This document shows, piece after piece, positions 31,801-46,800 of a stretch of DNA of 64,000 nt. Every line of letters begins with the position of its first letter. The stretch's first letter is position 1. This stretch comes from Phlebotomus papatasi (Eukaryota > Arthropoda > Insecta > Diptera > Psychodidae). The notes under the pieces were generated by a model that did not search any database, was not told where the DNA came from, and worked only from the letters and a program-made list of their open reading frames with translations. Made by a program: the position numbers and the translations under genes. The stretch spans positions 91,016,001-91,080,000 of the forward strand of contig NC_077222.1 of assembly GCF_024763615.1 (NCBI RefSeq), read 5' to 3'.

Positions 31801-34800
31801 ATAATTGTCAAATTTGTCAATATATCCGACATACATCGCCATAGCAAAAGAAAGCGGATTAAGGAATCTCAAGGAAAAATTTCTCGGAATTTCCCAGTAT
31901 TTTTCCTTGGTAAATTCCACCGAAATTCTCCCACACTGAGAGAAATCCGAAAAAGTCAAAATAACATTCCGGAAATGTTAATTTTACCCTGCAGTATTGA
32001 TCCGAAATCGGTGTAAATATTACCCTTTTTAGGTGTATTATGGGGTAAAGTTACCCTTTTTCATGTTAATTTTACCCTCAAAGCTCAAAAAGGTGTAAAA
32101 TTAACATTAAAAAATGTTGATATATTTTTACACCTAAAAAGTGTTAAATTTCTGAGGAAAAAATGTTAAGCGCACCCTCTTTTTCTCAGTGTAATGAATA
32201 TAGGTTTTTCCACCAAAGAAAATGGAGAACAAATGAAGCTGTCACATGCATCTCATATTTTCATTTCCTTATAATAAAAAAAAGTAGTAAATTTCACGAG
32301 GATATCGATATGTTTTATTAAATTAGCGATAACGAATTTACACTTTAGATAAGAAAAAGCTATCGTACAAAAAAAATATTTTCCTGAAAAAATACATTCC
32401 ATGAAATAAAAACACGTATATTTTAGGTCCGCAGTCTATTTAATGTTATCACTTCACTATTATCTACACAAAACGTAGCGTCGTATAATTAATAAATATT
32501 ATAGGTAACACAGAAATCACTAAGATCTTTGCATAAAATTTGCGAGCAAAATAATTAGGGTAAAGGTCCTAAATCAAAACCATTTCCAGACGCTTTAACT
32601 TTGACAGAAGATTTCAAAACATTAAGTTCATATTTTTTCTGAAGAGAATTACATAAATTTGCTCCTTGACTCTTCTAGAATGATACTGTGTAGTGAAAAT
32701 TCTTTGGATATAATTTGAAAACTTGTTAAATACAAGAAAAATACGCGAGTGCAAAATGCTTCATTGGAAACAAATTAATCCAAATGGAGACAAGGAAAAG
32801 TTTCTAATTAGAGACAAACAGTGCAAGTGAAACCGCGACGAAAGGCTTCCAAAACCTTGTTGAGTTGCTCCTGAGTGCAGGATTTGTTCTTATTCCTGGT
32901 CTTTTCTCCTTTCCCATATAAAACAATAAGAAAATCTCTCCAAAAAAAATCATATTTTAGGGGTTTCCTATTCAAGCATTTGCCGACACTTCAGAAAAAC
33001 CCTTTTTGTTCACGAAATAGGTAATTATTTTATTTTAAAACTTCACGTACCGTTAACAATAAAGATTAGCACTTAATTTAACTAAAATTAGCCAGAAATA
33101 TGGCATAAATGTTAAACAAAACAAATAAAGAACAGTCACCTCATTGTGTTTTTCATTGGAAAACATAGTCGATCGATGAAAAATTCAATGGTGAAAAGGT
33201 AAACTTTTAATTTTTCTGAGAAATTAACAAATTAAAATTTGTCAATATGAATGGATTTTCGCTTTATTTGGAGCAAAATTAAATAAATAATGAAACTGTG
33301 GTATAGAAAATATATAAATATAATAATTTAGTATTGTATTTATCATGAAAACAATGACGTTTCCATTTGGAGTAGCGAAAAATTTCCATTTGGAGCAGGT
33401 TTTGAATTAGCTTAATTTACCCTATCAAGAAAATAATTTTCTTAATTACTTTGTCAAAATGTAAGGTCCCAGCGAGCACAGTTAGCAGAATAAAATAGGA
33501 TTTTCAGCATTTTTTTGCTGAATCGGTCTGCTGGCCAATCAGCAGCTCTCGAACAAAAAGTGCTAAGCAAATACATAAAAATGGCACTGTTTAGCGCTCG
33601 CAGTGGATGATGGCAGAACTAAATACTGCCGGTAGATGGCGCCAGGAAGCATTTAGCAGCAAATTTTCTCTTTCATTTTTTTTCTTTTTCTCTCAAAATG
33701 TCAAAATGGACTTGGAATTTCCCCTGAAATTATTTATCAACTTGGGGGATATTATAATCACGATTTTTATTACTTATATTATTATAGGAATTATGCTGCG
33801 GTATGCTGCCTATAGAGAATGGTCAAATAAGAGTATTAAACATACTCCCGACCAAAAGTGTTGCATTTTTTAGTGAATTGCGTCATTATTTTCCCGAGAA
33901 AAAAAATTATTTTTTTCTGAGCAAATATTCAGTCGGGGGTTATAAAATTATTCATTATTTATGAAAAATATGTTTTTTTCTTTTGCAAAAAGCATATTTT
34001 CCTCAATTTTCGCAATTAAATATTGGCATCTTTCCTGGAACAGCCATTGATGTATTATGCTCACAGTCGGTCACAACTATTGTAATTGATCTTGAAACAG
34101 GATTTTTCTACTTTTTTAACTTTTTTATGGTAAATAAAGTTGCAGATGCATTTAAAAAAAATCCATTTAAAAGTTGTGACTCCCCCACTTAACTCTTTCG
34201 CCTCTTTTGGGACTCTGAGTACACAAAGCAGCATATGAATACTTTGTGGAAAACAATGTTTTTTTTTTAATTATTCAGAACTGATAAAAATCCTATTCTT
34301 ATGAATGATTACAAACTATAAGGATGTCTAAATGTAAAATATTTTTTTGTAGGACCTCAATTAATTTCTGAGCAAAGATATTTTTGATTTAAAAAAAAAG
34401 TGATATTGGCTTGCAGTATATGCTGCGGTCCGGAAAGTTAATGAGTTCAATAATGCCTTTTAAAAATACTACAAAAAAATTTCTATGGATACTACAAAAT
34501 AAAATATAATTGTTTTAACACAATTTAAGTTGAAAAATTTACATAAAAGCGTTTTTGTTTGTTGCGGCAAATGCGGAAAATATATATTTTTTTATGTTAT
34601 AAAATGTTTTATATTTTACAAGTGAAATAAATGTATGATTCGTGCACGATGCATATGCATAATGTATATGCTGCACTTTTCTATTTATAAATTTTCGATT
34701 ATAAATTTTCTAAAGCGCATTTTTACGCAAAAAACTACTTTTATTATCGTGGTAAAATAACAAACCAACAATTATCGTTTTTTTAATACTGTACGTATTC

Positions 34801-37800
34801 TTTTTTAAATGAAAAATTTATTCAATTTGATGATTCATTTTTTAAATTAAAATGATATGCATTTATATTTTTTAGAAGAGAGTTTTTAAATACCTTTAAA
34901 GTCAGGAAAATATGCTAATTTGTTGGAAATCATTTCAAATAATTTTGAGTAGACTGTGTATACCATTAAATAAAAATTATAGAGGCTCTAAATTTTATAT
35001 GTTCTTGATCTTCTTGGTATTTCCATTAGGTTCCGAAGTTTTTTCAATATTTCTCGAATTTAGAATTCATTAAATATCAAAATATCTTGAGAATTCCCAA
35101 GAATTTCTTGGGTTATTAATTTTCTAAAATCACAGCGGACAAGAATTCTTGGCAATGCAATTTTAATTTAGGTGTAGTATATTTTTTTATAAATGAATTC
35201 ACAATATTTTTTGATAAAATTAGATAAAAAAATTAAATTTATTGGTTGGAAAAGATTTAAGAATACATATTATTCAAAATATATTATAAATATGATTTTT
35301 TAAAATTTTTGTGAATTTTAAATTTTTTGCTTTATTTTTTAATGTCAAATGTAGTTATTGTAAGAATCATAAAATTGTAATAATGGAAAAGGTTAACCTT
35401 AGCTTCTACTCAACTCAGCAAAGACAAAAACCAAGTGCATTAAAGTCTCTCACTCGATTGGGGAAAAAGAATAACTTTGACTAATTGCCACTGCGATCGC
35501 TAGTGTAACTTCGAGGTCAGCAGAGCTCAGCTGAAAAAATATATGTTTTCAGCTGATTTGAAAAAGCTTAGCATTTGGTGCTCGCTGGGGTAAACAAATT
35601 GATTTTGAATGCAACCGACACAAAAGCTGTGCATATACAGAGAGACAGCACTGTATTAATTTATTCGAAATTTTGAATAAAATCCTGCTTATGCTTTTTT
35701 TTCTTTTCAAAAAGAATTTTCATAAAACCATAAAGTTTTTTCAATGGTGAAATAAGCCCTAAATTGATTGTTTTAAAAAATCAATAGAAGAGAAAAAATG
35801 TGTTTTTTTTTTCAAGTTTAGGTACAATGAAATGAAACGGAAATATCTGTCATTTCATCTTGAATGCTAAAACAATGTTAAGGCGGCGGTGGACGACTAC
35901 AAGAGTTGAGATTATTAAAAATAATATTATAATGATATTTTAGGTTTCAAGGCTTAGACAGGAACCGTTGTGTGGGTTGTGTGCAACAGATTTAATCCAA
36001 TAAGCACCTTGTTTGTTTGAGAATTCCGAAAATATCATTCGCCATTGTTTCACAAATCATACCGATATGTTTTCGATTTAAACGTGTTCACATATTAATC
36101 TAAAAACAAACAAGAAGCAAAATTTAAAAAAAAATCGATTAAGATATCGAACTTATAAGGCTTGAAACTTAGGATTATAGTAAGTGAGATTGTTGAGAAT
36201 CTCACATAGTGGTATTATATATTGTGAAGCAGAGTACAACACGATTTTGTCGAAAATGAAAACAAGATAATATTTTTAAGCTTTAGAAATGAGATATATT
36301 AAAAATGTATAATAAGCTTGCTTAAACTTTCGAAAAACTAAGATTAATTGGAAATCAGATGTATCGAAAAGCATTTGAAGAATTTTCAAGTATTTGAACG
36401 ATCTATAATAAGCGTGCAAGTTTACTAAAAGCGTAAATGTGTAAACGTATTCCGAAGTTTGGATTCGACCGAATAAGGTTGTATTTCACCTCGGACCACA
36501 GAAACTGAGATTGTATCCTCCAACGGGGGAGGCAATGAAACGTTGTTTTAAGCCAGTCTCAATTAGCGTGCAATTCGTATATCGGTGCTGAGTCTTGTTG
36601 GAATGTCCACTTCCTCTCATAAAAATGTTATGCCCTTGTAACCCTTTCCAAAACAATTTTCCTATAAATATTTGTAAGGAGAACTGCTAAAGGTCTACAA
36701 AGAGAGCCACGAATCTAGCACCTTCTCATTTCGCCGGTGAAAACGGATTGAAGAGTCGATTCGATTTTGTCTTCAGAATAACTCGTCGAGCACTCACACC
36801 GACGCGACCGCATTTTTATCTCGGACCATAGAAGCTGAGTTTGTAAAGAATCTTATATCCCTCAATTCTGAGATAAACCTTTAAGCGTCCAGTTTCTAAA
36901 ACAGCATTTAACACATTCAGCCAATGTACTAGAAATACTTGAGATAGAATGTTCATATTTTGGAATTAGTTTCATAGAGATCAGGGGCCTCTCGACATTT
37001 CATTTTTCCATACATTTTTGCATAGAGGTACTGAAGACTATTGGCAAGTTTTGTCCTAAAGAGAATTGACTTATCAGTCTGATATATTTCGAAATCGTGC
37101 ATTAAAAGCTATCTAAAAATACGTATTTCACAATGTTCGCCGAAATAATACAAAAACTACGAGGAAATTTGTTTAAGGCGCGGTGCAATATCTGCAAAAT
37201 TTTTACAAGTAAAAGTGGAAAATATCTTCACTTTTTATTAGGCTTGATGGGCCCCTGTACAGATTAATAGATGATTTTTTTTGAAAAGAAAGAATGTTTA
37301 TCTATTATGGTGGCGCGGGGAGTCGCTGTCTATTGATTTAGATAGAGTAACTATCCAAGAAAGCAAATTGGCAACTAGAATTCAAATCAGGAAAGAGGAA
37401 AAAGGGCGAATTTAACAAATTCGACGGAATGTCGAATTTTCTGTCCGCCATTTTGAGCAAAAATTTTGCATGACTCCGCGAAGCGAGAAAAGAACAACAA
37501 AATGTATTTCCATCTCTGTCGGGCTATTTTTTCCAAGTAATAGAAGGACTAAAGTTACTAAAAATCCATTCCCGACAGCAATTCGGATAATAATTGCGCA
37601 GGAATAAATCATCTAAAATCACTCAATTTGCGTATGATGTGTAATACCATGGTAAGGAATAGGTTAAAGGCTAATTCGTGGGGTCCTCAGTGGATCAGTG
37701 GATAGAGTAGTGTCTTTATGACTGTGATATCTCGGTTCTAAGACTAGGCAGCTGCGGATTTTTCAGCTATTGTATTAGCCTAGAATTCGTCCAGTGAATG

Positions 37801-40800
37801 TATGCAAAAGTAATACCAATGCATTGACAATGAACTGCCTAAGAAAGAGAGGTTGGTACAGGAAATAAATTTCGACATTCAGTGTTCAGTCGAGAACAAT
37901 TAACATTCACTGACCAGATTGACAAACCAAAGCTGGTCTAATGCAGACCTGTGCTCGTTAAAAGTCGTGTAATATCGGAAATTTTGAGATAGAGACACAA
38001 ATAATTCACTTGACAAATGCCTGGCGGCGCTGCGGTTACAAAAAATCTCTAAAGTGCCACAAAATATTTTCTTCTCTAATTTATGCTTATTAGCAGGTCG
38101 TGTCCCTTCTTATAGTATGTACTTTTGCATTCCTTATTAACCAAAATAGTGTTGTACAAAAGGGTTTTTCTCAAACCTATCCTTAATTTTGAGACAGCTC
38201 AAAAGAATATGAGTCTTCCAGCTCAAAATTTCATCCCAATGTTTTTGTAGTAATATCGACAATTATTCACAATTAACCCAAATAACTGTATTCAAATAAA
38301 TTATTAAAAGGATTTTCTTGTGAAAATGACTTAATTCTAAGGAATTAAACAATTTTCACATTATAAAACCTCTCATTTTCTCTACGTTAATTTTCGCGGC
38401 ACTTCGAAGAATCTCAACAGGCACCACCAAATTCACTTCGGCTTTTATTTTAGCTCAGGTCTGGTCTAATGTGATATAAAGTGGTACTGTGTATTTCAGG
38501 GGATCGGGAATTTCCCAAAACACAGAAAATTTCCCTTTGACCAAAAAAAACGAAACTAAAAATTTCCCAAACACACAGAAAATTTCCCTTTGCCCAAAAT
38601 GACGAAAGTAAAAATTTCCCATTGTCCGAAAGGACGAAACTAAAAATTTCAAAAAAAAACACCATTGTGTAATACCATTATTTTATTTAATAAAATATAC
38701 TTCTTTAAAATATATGAAAGACAAGATTTCCAAAGACAAAGTTTCCAAAACACAAAAATTACCGAAGACAAAGATTCCAAAGACAAACTGGGAAAAACCA
38801 AAGTGTAAAAAACAAAATGGAAAAAAAGAAAGATTCCGCAAACCGGAAATGTCAAACTGGTCAAACTTCTTTAAATTTTATTTAGTTTTGAGGCTGGTCA
38901 AAAGGACCTTCGAAATCTTTAAATGCGGAAAATTCTAAGGAAAGATTGAAATAGGCTTATGCTCATTAGCCTTTATCTCAGAATGTAGGGGATATCTTAT
39001 AAAAGTTGATTTTTCAAAATTTATTTATCATGTTTGTAAAATCTTTGTACTATGTTGATTTCTATGGCTTATACAACCTGTGTAAGGAGTTTTCTATCGT
39101 TTTGTTCTAGAGGTTGGTGAACAACACTAAGACGGCAATGGCCGCTAGGCAATTGTCTGAATCAAGATGAATAATAAATACAAATACAAAAAGTGGCCGA
39201 GGAATCTGTGAAGCAATCTGATATGTCAAATAATATGACGCTCCCCCTGTAGAATTCGATCAGTAAAAAAAATAGAAAGTAGTAATTCGATATCGAATTT
39301 TTGATTAATCAATTTTTCGATTTTGGCGGTGCTTTTACGAAGTTGTTCTGAAGACTTTCAGTCATGAGACTTTTCGTGTTCGAGATTGGTTCCGTTCAGT
39401 AATAACCTTTCAAAGAGACAAAGCCAAGCCAAACTTATTCAAAAATCCACCGGAAAGTACAAGTTCACGTACTCGCTGCTTTAGCGCTGATTGTTCTGCC
39501 ATTTCGAATTTCAGTGTTCTTGACACTTCAACATTTACAGCGACAATAAAGGTGTTATTTATTTAAAAGTGCTATAGTGTCCTCGGTAATAGTCTTATAA
39601 ACATTTCTTGAAAGTTTGAACTCATTTTGGGTCTTCGTTTTGTTGCTATTTCCAGTTTTGTGCGACAGGTCAGAGAAAAAGCAACAAAAAATATTTGTGC
39701 GAAAAAACTCATTTCCAATTTCCAAAAAATACCGATTTTAAGTTATCTGACTAAAATAATTTTTTTTTTTTTACTGAAAGATATGTCATTTGTATATTTT
39801 ATTTAAAAAATTTGAAAAAAACTAAAAATGTGAATTTTAGAAGCAAAAAGAGTTTCAAAAAGTTTTTATATTTTCTCACCTAGCACCTAAATTAAAAGAG
39901 ATAATGAAGAATGGATGGTTTTTCGACTTTATTGGATCATAATTATCCTAGAAAACATTGTTTTAGAACTTTTCTTCGCATATTAAAGAAAACACCGTTA
40001 GAGGGTTAATACTGAACGAGAGGATTCGGGATTTTGGCTTTTTGGGATTTTGACTTTCGGAATTTAGGTATTTCGGAATTTAGACCCGTTCGGGATTTTG
40101 GCTTTTCGGGATTTTGGCGTTCAGGATTTTGGATTTTCGTGAATTTAACGAGAGGATTACCAATAAAATTCGGATTTGTAGAGATATCCTTTTTAAATTG
40201 GATTATAGCATTGCCTGAATCCAACTGGTAAATTTTTTTAAAAAGGAATTTTTTTGGAAAGGTTTTAAGATTATGGACTAGGTTTTGAAAGAACTAATAG
40301 TAAAGAAATTGGACGAATAGATCGGCTTAAAACTGGTGTAAAACAAGGTTTTTCGAAATCAGCAAGCTAATAGATTATTTTCGTATTATTATTATTATTA
40401 TTATTATTAAATATTAAGTATTAATGGATTTAAGAAAAAATAATATTAACGTGGAATATATTTTTTGTACTCTAGAATTTTATTTTTACAAATTAGAAAT
40501 ATTGTAGATTTTTTTAAATATAAAAATTGTATGAATTTATGTAAGAAATCAAAATGCAATTTCAAAGTAATTTGGTGAGTTTGTATTTTCTAATCCTCAT
40601 CCCTTGTGAAAACTTGTAATCATTCATCACTGGCAGAGGGTGTGCGCTTTTTTTTTTAAATCAATATAAAATTTCACTGGTAATGGTCTTTAGATGGATA
40701 TATCATTGAGTGGTTATTTTATTATGCAATGTGAACCGTCACCTGTTAACTTTACCATAATTTGTGTCTCGTGTGTCGTATTAGCGAGTAACTTACAGGG

Positions 40801-43800
40801 GTCTCTCTCCTCTTCAAGTTACAGAAGTCACCCCCCATTTGAATTGAACCCTTGTGCCTTTATTTGTTATACGGCCAGCAGACGTATCGTCACGGTTGAA
40901 AATCTTTTTTGATTGTGGCCACAGAATCTTCTTAAGAAGAATTGCAAAGAAATTGTTCTTTTCGTCTTAGGAAAAAGGGGAAAAAATGCATGTTATCGAT
41001 GGGGTGAAAATTGAGAAATAAATACCAATTGAAGCCACTTTCATCCCTCTTCATTTTGGGAGAATGCTCTGGACTGGGAGGAAGGGTGGGCAGTGGGTGT
41101 TTTCGAGAAGTGTAAATACGAAATTGAAGATCATATTTAGAGTTTAATTGCGTGAAAATGACAACTGTGTAAATATTGAGTGATTCGTGTAATCAATTAG
41201 TTTTCAGACCGCATTTCCTCGTCTCTTGTTGAACAATTCACCCCGAACTAAAAGAGAAAAAAACACCCCATAGAAGAGTGTTTCTGTCCAAATAAACCGA
41301 CACTTTGTGTTCTTTTTCACATGCCATGTCTTGTGCAGACGTCCTGTGCTTTGGTCCTCAATCTCAGTGTGTTTTGCTGAAGATTGAAAACCAAAGTTTT
41401 TCCGGAGAATTGATATTGGTAGGACTCACCCTCTCGGCGCATATTGGCCTGAAGACACTTTGAGAAGCGACAAGCTTGACACTGATTCCTCCTTGAAACA
41501 TCCACAATGCATCTGCCACCCTCCTTGCACACGTACTCCAAGTTTCTGGGCAGAAGGGATGAAAACACACAAAAGAAGTTTCACTTACATAACTTTCTTT
41601 TCATTTTACAAATCGTCGTGATGGGAAATAATGCAGAAAAAGAATCTGGCGCAACAAGGCATTTTTGCGTTCGCCGATTTGCTAGAACTACAGGGAGTTC
41701 CGGCTTAAGTGAAAACGGATTGAAAGAATTTGATATGAATTGCCTACTATTGGGAGCCTATCTATAAAATAATTTTTGAAATGCCCCTTAATGTATGTAA
41801 AAATTTTTCACACCGTAAATTTGAAATACATTTCTTATGAACCGTTGGCGCTGAAAACACTCTGAAAAATTGGTGCCGAACATTTTTGCATACGTCCCGG
41901 GGTTTCCGTAACTTATTCCAAGGGCTTCTCCTGTAGGTATGCAATTTTTCTGTGTCACTGGAGTGAATTCGCGGGATTTTTTTCAGTCGCGAGAATTTCT
42001 TTGAAAGCGGAACTCCCTGTTGAAGGTATTTGAAGCTTTAGCAAATTGGAGAACACAATTTGTCTTAAATATTTTACGAGATTTAATATTTAATAACATG
42101 TTCGATATGGATACCGCTTAAATAAAAAAGTTGATTGCAAATTTTGTAGCAAAATATTCATAAAATTTTTAGTAAGTTATGAGTATTATTGATTTATTTA
42201 TTTTTTATTTCTTCTTGATTTGAAGATTTTTATATCAAAACACTGAAGTTCAGGGTTGTTTATAAATAAACGAGTGATAAGCCCTGCAGGGGAATTCTGT
42301 AACGATATGACAATGTCATAGACAATTTTAAAAAGGTTTATGTGGTAAATACGGAAAAATAATTGAAAATCTGATTCATATCAGTTACTAAGAGCTTCAT
42401 GGAGCTTCTTGCAATGGGCATTCGATGCTCACTGGGCTTTAATATTGTCCTGCTTCCGAATTTACCACTAAAATTTGTCATATGACATTGTCATATCGTT
42501 ATTATTGAATTCCCCCTGGTAAACGTATAAGCTAGAATTAGTTATAAGCAACACTGGTAAAAATAAAATGATCAGATGGGATCTTTTGAAAGTAAGTAGG
42601 GTAGAGTAAGCCCTTTTCGCCACCTTAAGGTTTTGTACCCTTGTAATTCTTACAATTTTTGTCGAAATAAAAAGAAATTTTCTGTACAAGTGCTTTGAAG
42701 CATTGTCTCTCTAATGAACCAGGAGACTTTCCGGGAATTTTTGGGCATCTAGTTGAAAAAATACATTTCCTGCAACAACCCAGCAACGAAAGTTCGGGGT
42801 TGGTACTAAAGTACGTGAAGTGCAAACTTGTTTGTACATGCCTTATGGGAATTTTACATTAGGTGACACAGGAGCTTTGCAGAACTATGTTCGTAGTTGG
42901 TGGTGAAATTGGAGTGGGGAATTTTTGAATTTAACCGTCATTTTGAATTTTAAAATTATTCAACGGTTTACCAACGTTTTTAAATGGTTCTCAACGTGTT
43001 TTTTAAATAAAATACTAAAAATATATTGAAATTTAAATTTATTAACAAAATTTGTTTATAATTACCATTATTGATAATTTTACTAGTTGCTAATCTTAAT
43101 ATTTTGATTTTTTACAAGATTGAGTTTTTATAATAATTTACGTTAGGAAAATATTAGTTTTTATTACATATTTAACTATTTTTTTTGTTCAGTCTTTCTA
43201 TATTATTTTTTTTAATTCAATAAATTACTTAAGAAAACAATGAATTTCTCTCACAACTCTAATTTACTACATTTTTCTTCCAATTGTGAGATAAAGAAAG
43301 ATTTAATATTAATTTTAAAAATTAAGTGTCATAGTAGATTTTCTATTCTGAGTTAAAATCTGGTATATAATGTTTCTTATTTTAGAGAAAGAATGAGCTA
43401 CAACCTTTAAAATCACAGAAAAGTTTATATACTTTGAAATCACAGAACACTTAAAGAATATAGATATTTTTAAGTTAAATATTTTCAAATTTGTTATAGT
43501 TTAGGTTACGTTTAAAGAAATGTGAAAGTTTGAAATTGAACATCTATTAAAGAATACAAAAGAGCTTAAATGACCTATTTAGAGATTTGAATCTTAAATG
43601 TTTATTTTAGAATTGATGGATATATAGGAAAATAAGATCGTATAAATTATATTACTTATTTTGGACCAAGTTTTGAGAACAAAATATTCGAAGAAAAGAG
43701 GAAAATCATTTCCTCTTCAAATATGATCCGTTATAATGTGATCGACGGATTTATTTTATGAAATTCTACGCAACTCAGATGGAAGCGTTATGTGCTCAGG

Positions 43801-46800
43801 AAACGCCACTGCAAATGGGTCTGGAATTTCAGAAGTCACCTCACGGTGTCTCTCATTTACATTCAGATTCTGATCCTGTTCTGCTTCTGATGAATTATTT
43901 TCTATGTTTTCCATCCTTGAACTTTTCTCAGTCCTTATTTTCTTTTGACGCAACTTCGATTGCTGGCGCTCGACATGTAGTCTTACCTCATGTCTATTCA
44001 GATGCATTGTCTCTAAAATGGATTTAAAAAATAAATTTAAAAAAATATATTTTAAAAAAATATATTCAAAAAATTTTAACAAAATACCTGCGCTGTATTT
44101 AAAAATATTCAGGTCCAGGATATTTTTTCTCTTTCCCCTTCCCGTAACATTAAAATCTTCAAACACGTCAATTTTTGCAACTTTCGGTAAGAAATCTTTA
44201 TCGCCAGGCTTTAAAAGGCGTCGAAGTTGTGTTTCCTAGGAAACTAATAAAATAATAATTACGATTTTTGATATTCAAAAACTTAATTCGAATATGGAAA
44301 CATTTTTAGTAATTTTATATGATTATTATGGAATTGATTCAATAATTAAAATACACAGCACAAAGTTTACAGAGGAGATACATCCGATACATCTATAAAT
44401 CTCCAATCAATAAACTCACAATTTAAAATGATATTTGATACAGATTTTCACAGTCAAATTACAAAGAAAATTAAATCGATTGTTCTTCCCAGACTATAGT
44501 CACTTTTCTCAAGTGATGAAAAATTGTATTATGAAATGAATCGAATAGTCTAAACAAAACAATGCCAGTTAGAATTCGTCAACACTAATGGAGCTACACT
44601 GTATAATATCATGAATACTTACAACAGCAGCTTTGATTCCTTCATTATCAGCCATTTTCTGCTCCAACTCCATCAACTTTTCCACGTTTTCGATGGGAAA
44701 GTAAGATTTCACGCCTTCAATATACTTATTCAGTAAGTTGAGCTGCACGTTAACTTTACCCTGTTTGGCCATCAAACCTACAAGAAATAAATGAAATATA
44801 TAATATTAAGTTTTTAAATGATATCATATAAACTAAATAAAATATTGGCAAAGTACTCACCATCCACTTTCACCTTCAACTCATTACATTCGATCTTTAG
44901 ATCTAAAATGAATTATAAAAAAAAATATTTACAGTAAATATATCCTTTAATATTCAATAATATTCAAAAATTCGTTTATTAAAAATACCTTTGTTGCTTT
45001 GAATTAACTCCCTCATTTCTCGTTGCAAGCCATCAATTTTCGTCTCCAGACATCTAATGGAATCTGTAAATTTTAAACAAATAAAACTTTTCAATTTATC
45101 GTCTATTTTAGTGTTTGCTATATGTAATGCGATTTATAACATGTTTTTTAGAGAAATTAATACACATACCACAGATCACCTCTGCCATTTCAGATTGTTC
45201 CATACTCAGACTGGCTGATTAAATCTATAATGTATGGCAAGAATTAAAACCAAATTATTAAACAATACGTAATAAGAAGAATATTATTTCTTATTTACAA
45301 AATTTAATATTAAATGTATCAAATGCATAGCAAAAAGGATTGCGTTTATGCATTAGACACTATGATAGAAAAAATACTTTTTTGAATGTAATATGAAGCC
45401 CCTTTTAGAAACTCCCGGTACAAATACGTAAACATTGATAAATTTGTGTCTATAGCCGTTTTAAAAAAATGCATTCAAAAAGCAAATAAGAACCTAACAG
45501 GCACTTACATTTTTTGGAGCCCCAGTTGCAATCTGGAACTCCAAAAATAAACTCCCGGATTGAACATGAGCAACATGAGCGAGAAATTGATGGATTTTTT
45601 CCTAATGTCGCCTTAAAATCACATTAAAAAGAAAATTTGCTCAACAATCTGTCTAGAATCTAACAGACAATTTCACTGTGACAAGGAAAAACGGTTTTTG
45701 GACCCTCAATTACAATCAGGAGCCTTGAAAATAAACTCCCGGAATAAACAAGAGCGAGACATTGATGGATTTTTTTCCTAATTCCGCCTTGAAAACACAT
45801 TAAACAGCGCTAAACAATCTGGTCTAGAACCTAACAGACAATTTCACTGTGACGAAGAGATACACTTTTTGGAGCCCTAATTAAAGTTTGGAGCTCCAAA
45901 ACGCGATTCTCGGAGTGAACATGCAAAAAGATGACGCCAATATAGCGTCTTTATTTTCGCGAAAATTCATTTCAATTAATCTCACAATCCCATATCACAT
46001 AACACTTTTAAAATAGACAAACTTGATGTGGGGACTTACCTGAATCAGAATTGAGCCAAAAAAAGCACTGAATTGCACAAAATTACCCGGAAAAAACGAT
46101 TGCAAAAGAGAAACAACAGCGTGATTGAAAAAATCAGCCATAACTGTTCAACTACGGACGAACCCCGAACACAGTTTGCAAACCTTTTGTGTCACCTAAT
46201 GTAAAATTCCCATAAGACATGTACAAACACGTTTGCACTTCACGTACTATAGTACAAACCCCGAATTTTAGTGGTAAATTCAGTGGCGCCACAGCAATTT
46301 GATGGCCACCGCTGAGAACTAAAAATAGTTTTTCATGGTGACCACAAGGCTTCAAATAAATTGGGAGGCCGCCACCATCGCGGCTTTTGGAACCCCAAAC
46401 TCTTTCGTTGCTGGGATTTTTTGTTTGCGACAAAAATCAATTGACAATTACGTCTGTTTCAACTAAATTCCGCGAGGTGCGCCACTTGTAAAATGCTTGG
46501 AAAAATTAGTGGCGAAAAGTACTTACACAACCGAAAAAAGTAAGCCCTATTTCACCACATCCGTATTTATTTATTTTTTTGGAAAACATTATTAAATAAT
46601 TATATTAGAGCGAAGCTTAGTTAATAACAAAGTGACTTTCAGTGAAAAAATATCAAATACTGTACTGCAAAAACATAAAATATTTCAAGACAATTTTGTC
46701 TGAGCGTTGACAAGTTTATTAAGAACTCCATATTTTTTTTGGTGACTGTTCACCTTGTCGACAATTTCTTCAATTAACTCGCAAATAATCTAGTCGGTAG

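Larger units (their letters stand above)
35590..41429. other. Long non-coding intron segment of the nuclear receptor
   Basis: No exon with homology was seen. It contains a tRNA-like SINE at 37681, satellite-like arrays at 38500-38920 and 40023-40150, a TTA microsatellite, and diverged repeat scraps (for example CTCGGACCA(C/T)AGAA at 36499 and 36822). The last kilobase (about 40590-41429) is less repetitive and may include regulatory sequence for the receptor. Confidence 0.5.
42779..46415. mobile_element. 3.64-kb inner element with CCCAGCAACGAAAG ends, carries a gene
   Basis: CCCAGCAACGAAAG (42779-42792) and CTTTCGTTGCTGGG (46402-46415) are a perfect 14-bp inverted pair. Inside each end a stretch of about 110 bp is also inverted: GTACGTGAAGTGCAAAC, CTTATGGGAATTTTACATTA and GGTGACACA at 42811-42872 against 46185-46250. 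The right arm has about 130 extra bp. A six-exon gene lies between. No clear target duplication was found. Confidence 0.55.

Noticed and set aside
40694..40912. 72-codon + frame near nuclear receptor exon 2
   Set aside because: No domain, no splice or promoter support. Possible conserved non-coding DNA instead.
46152..46433. 93-codon minus frame
   Set aside because: It is formed by the right inverted-repeat arm of the 42779-46415 element and has no homology.
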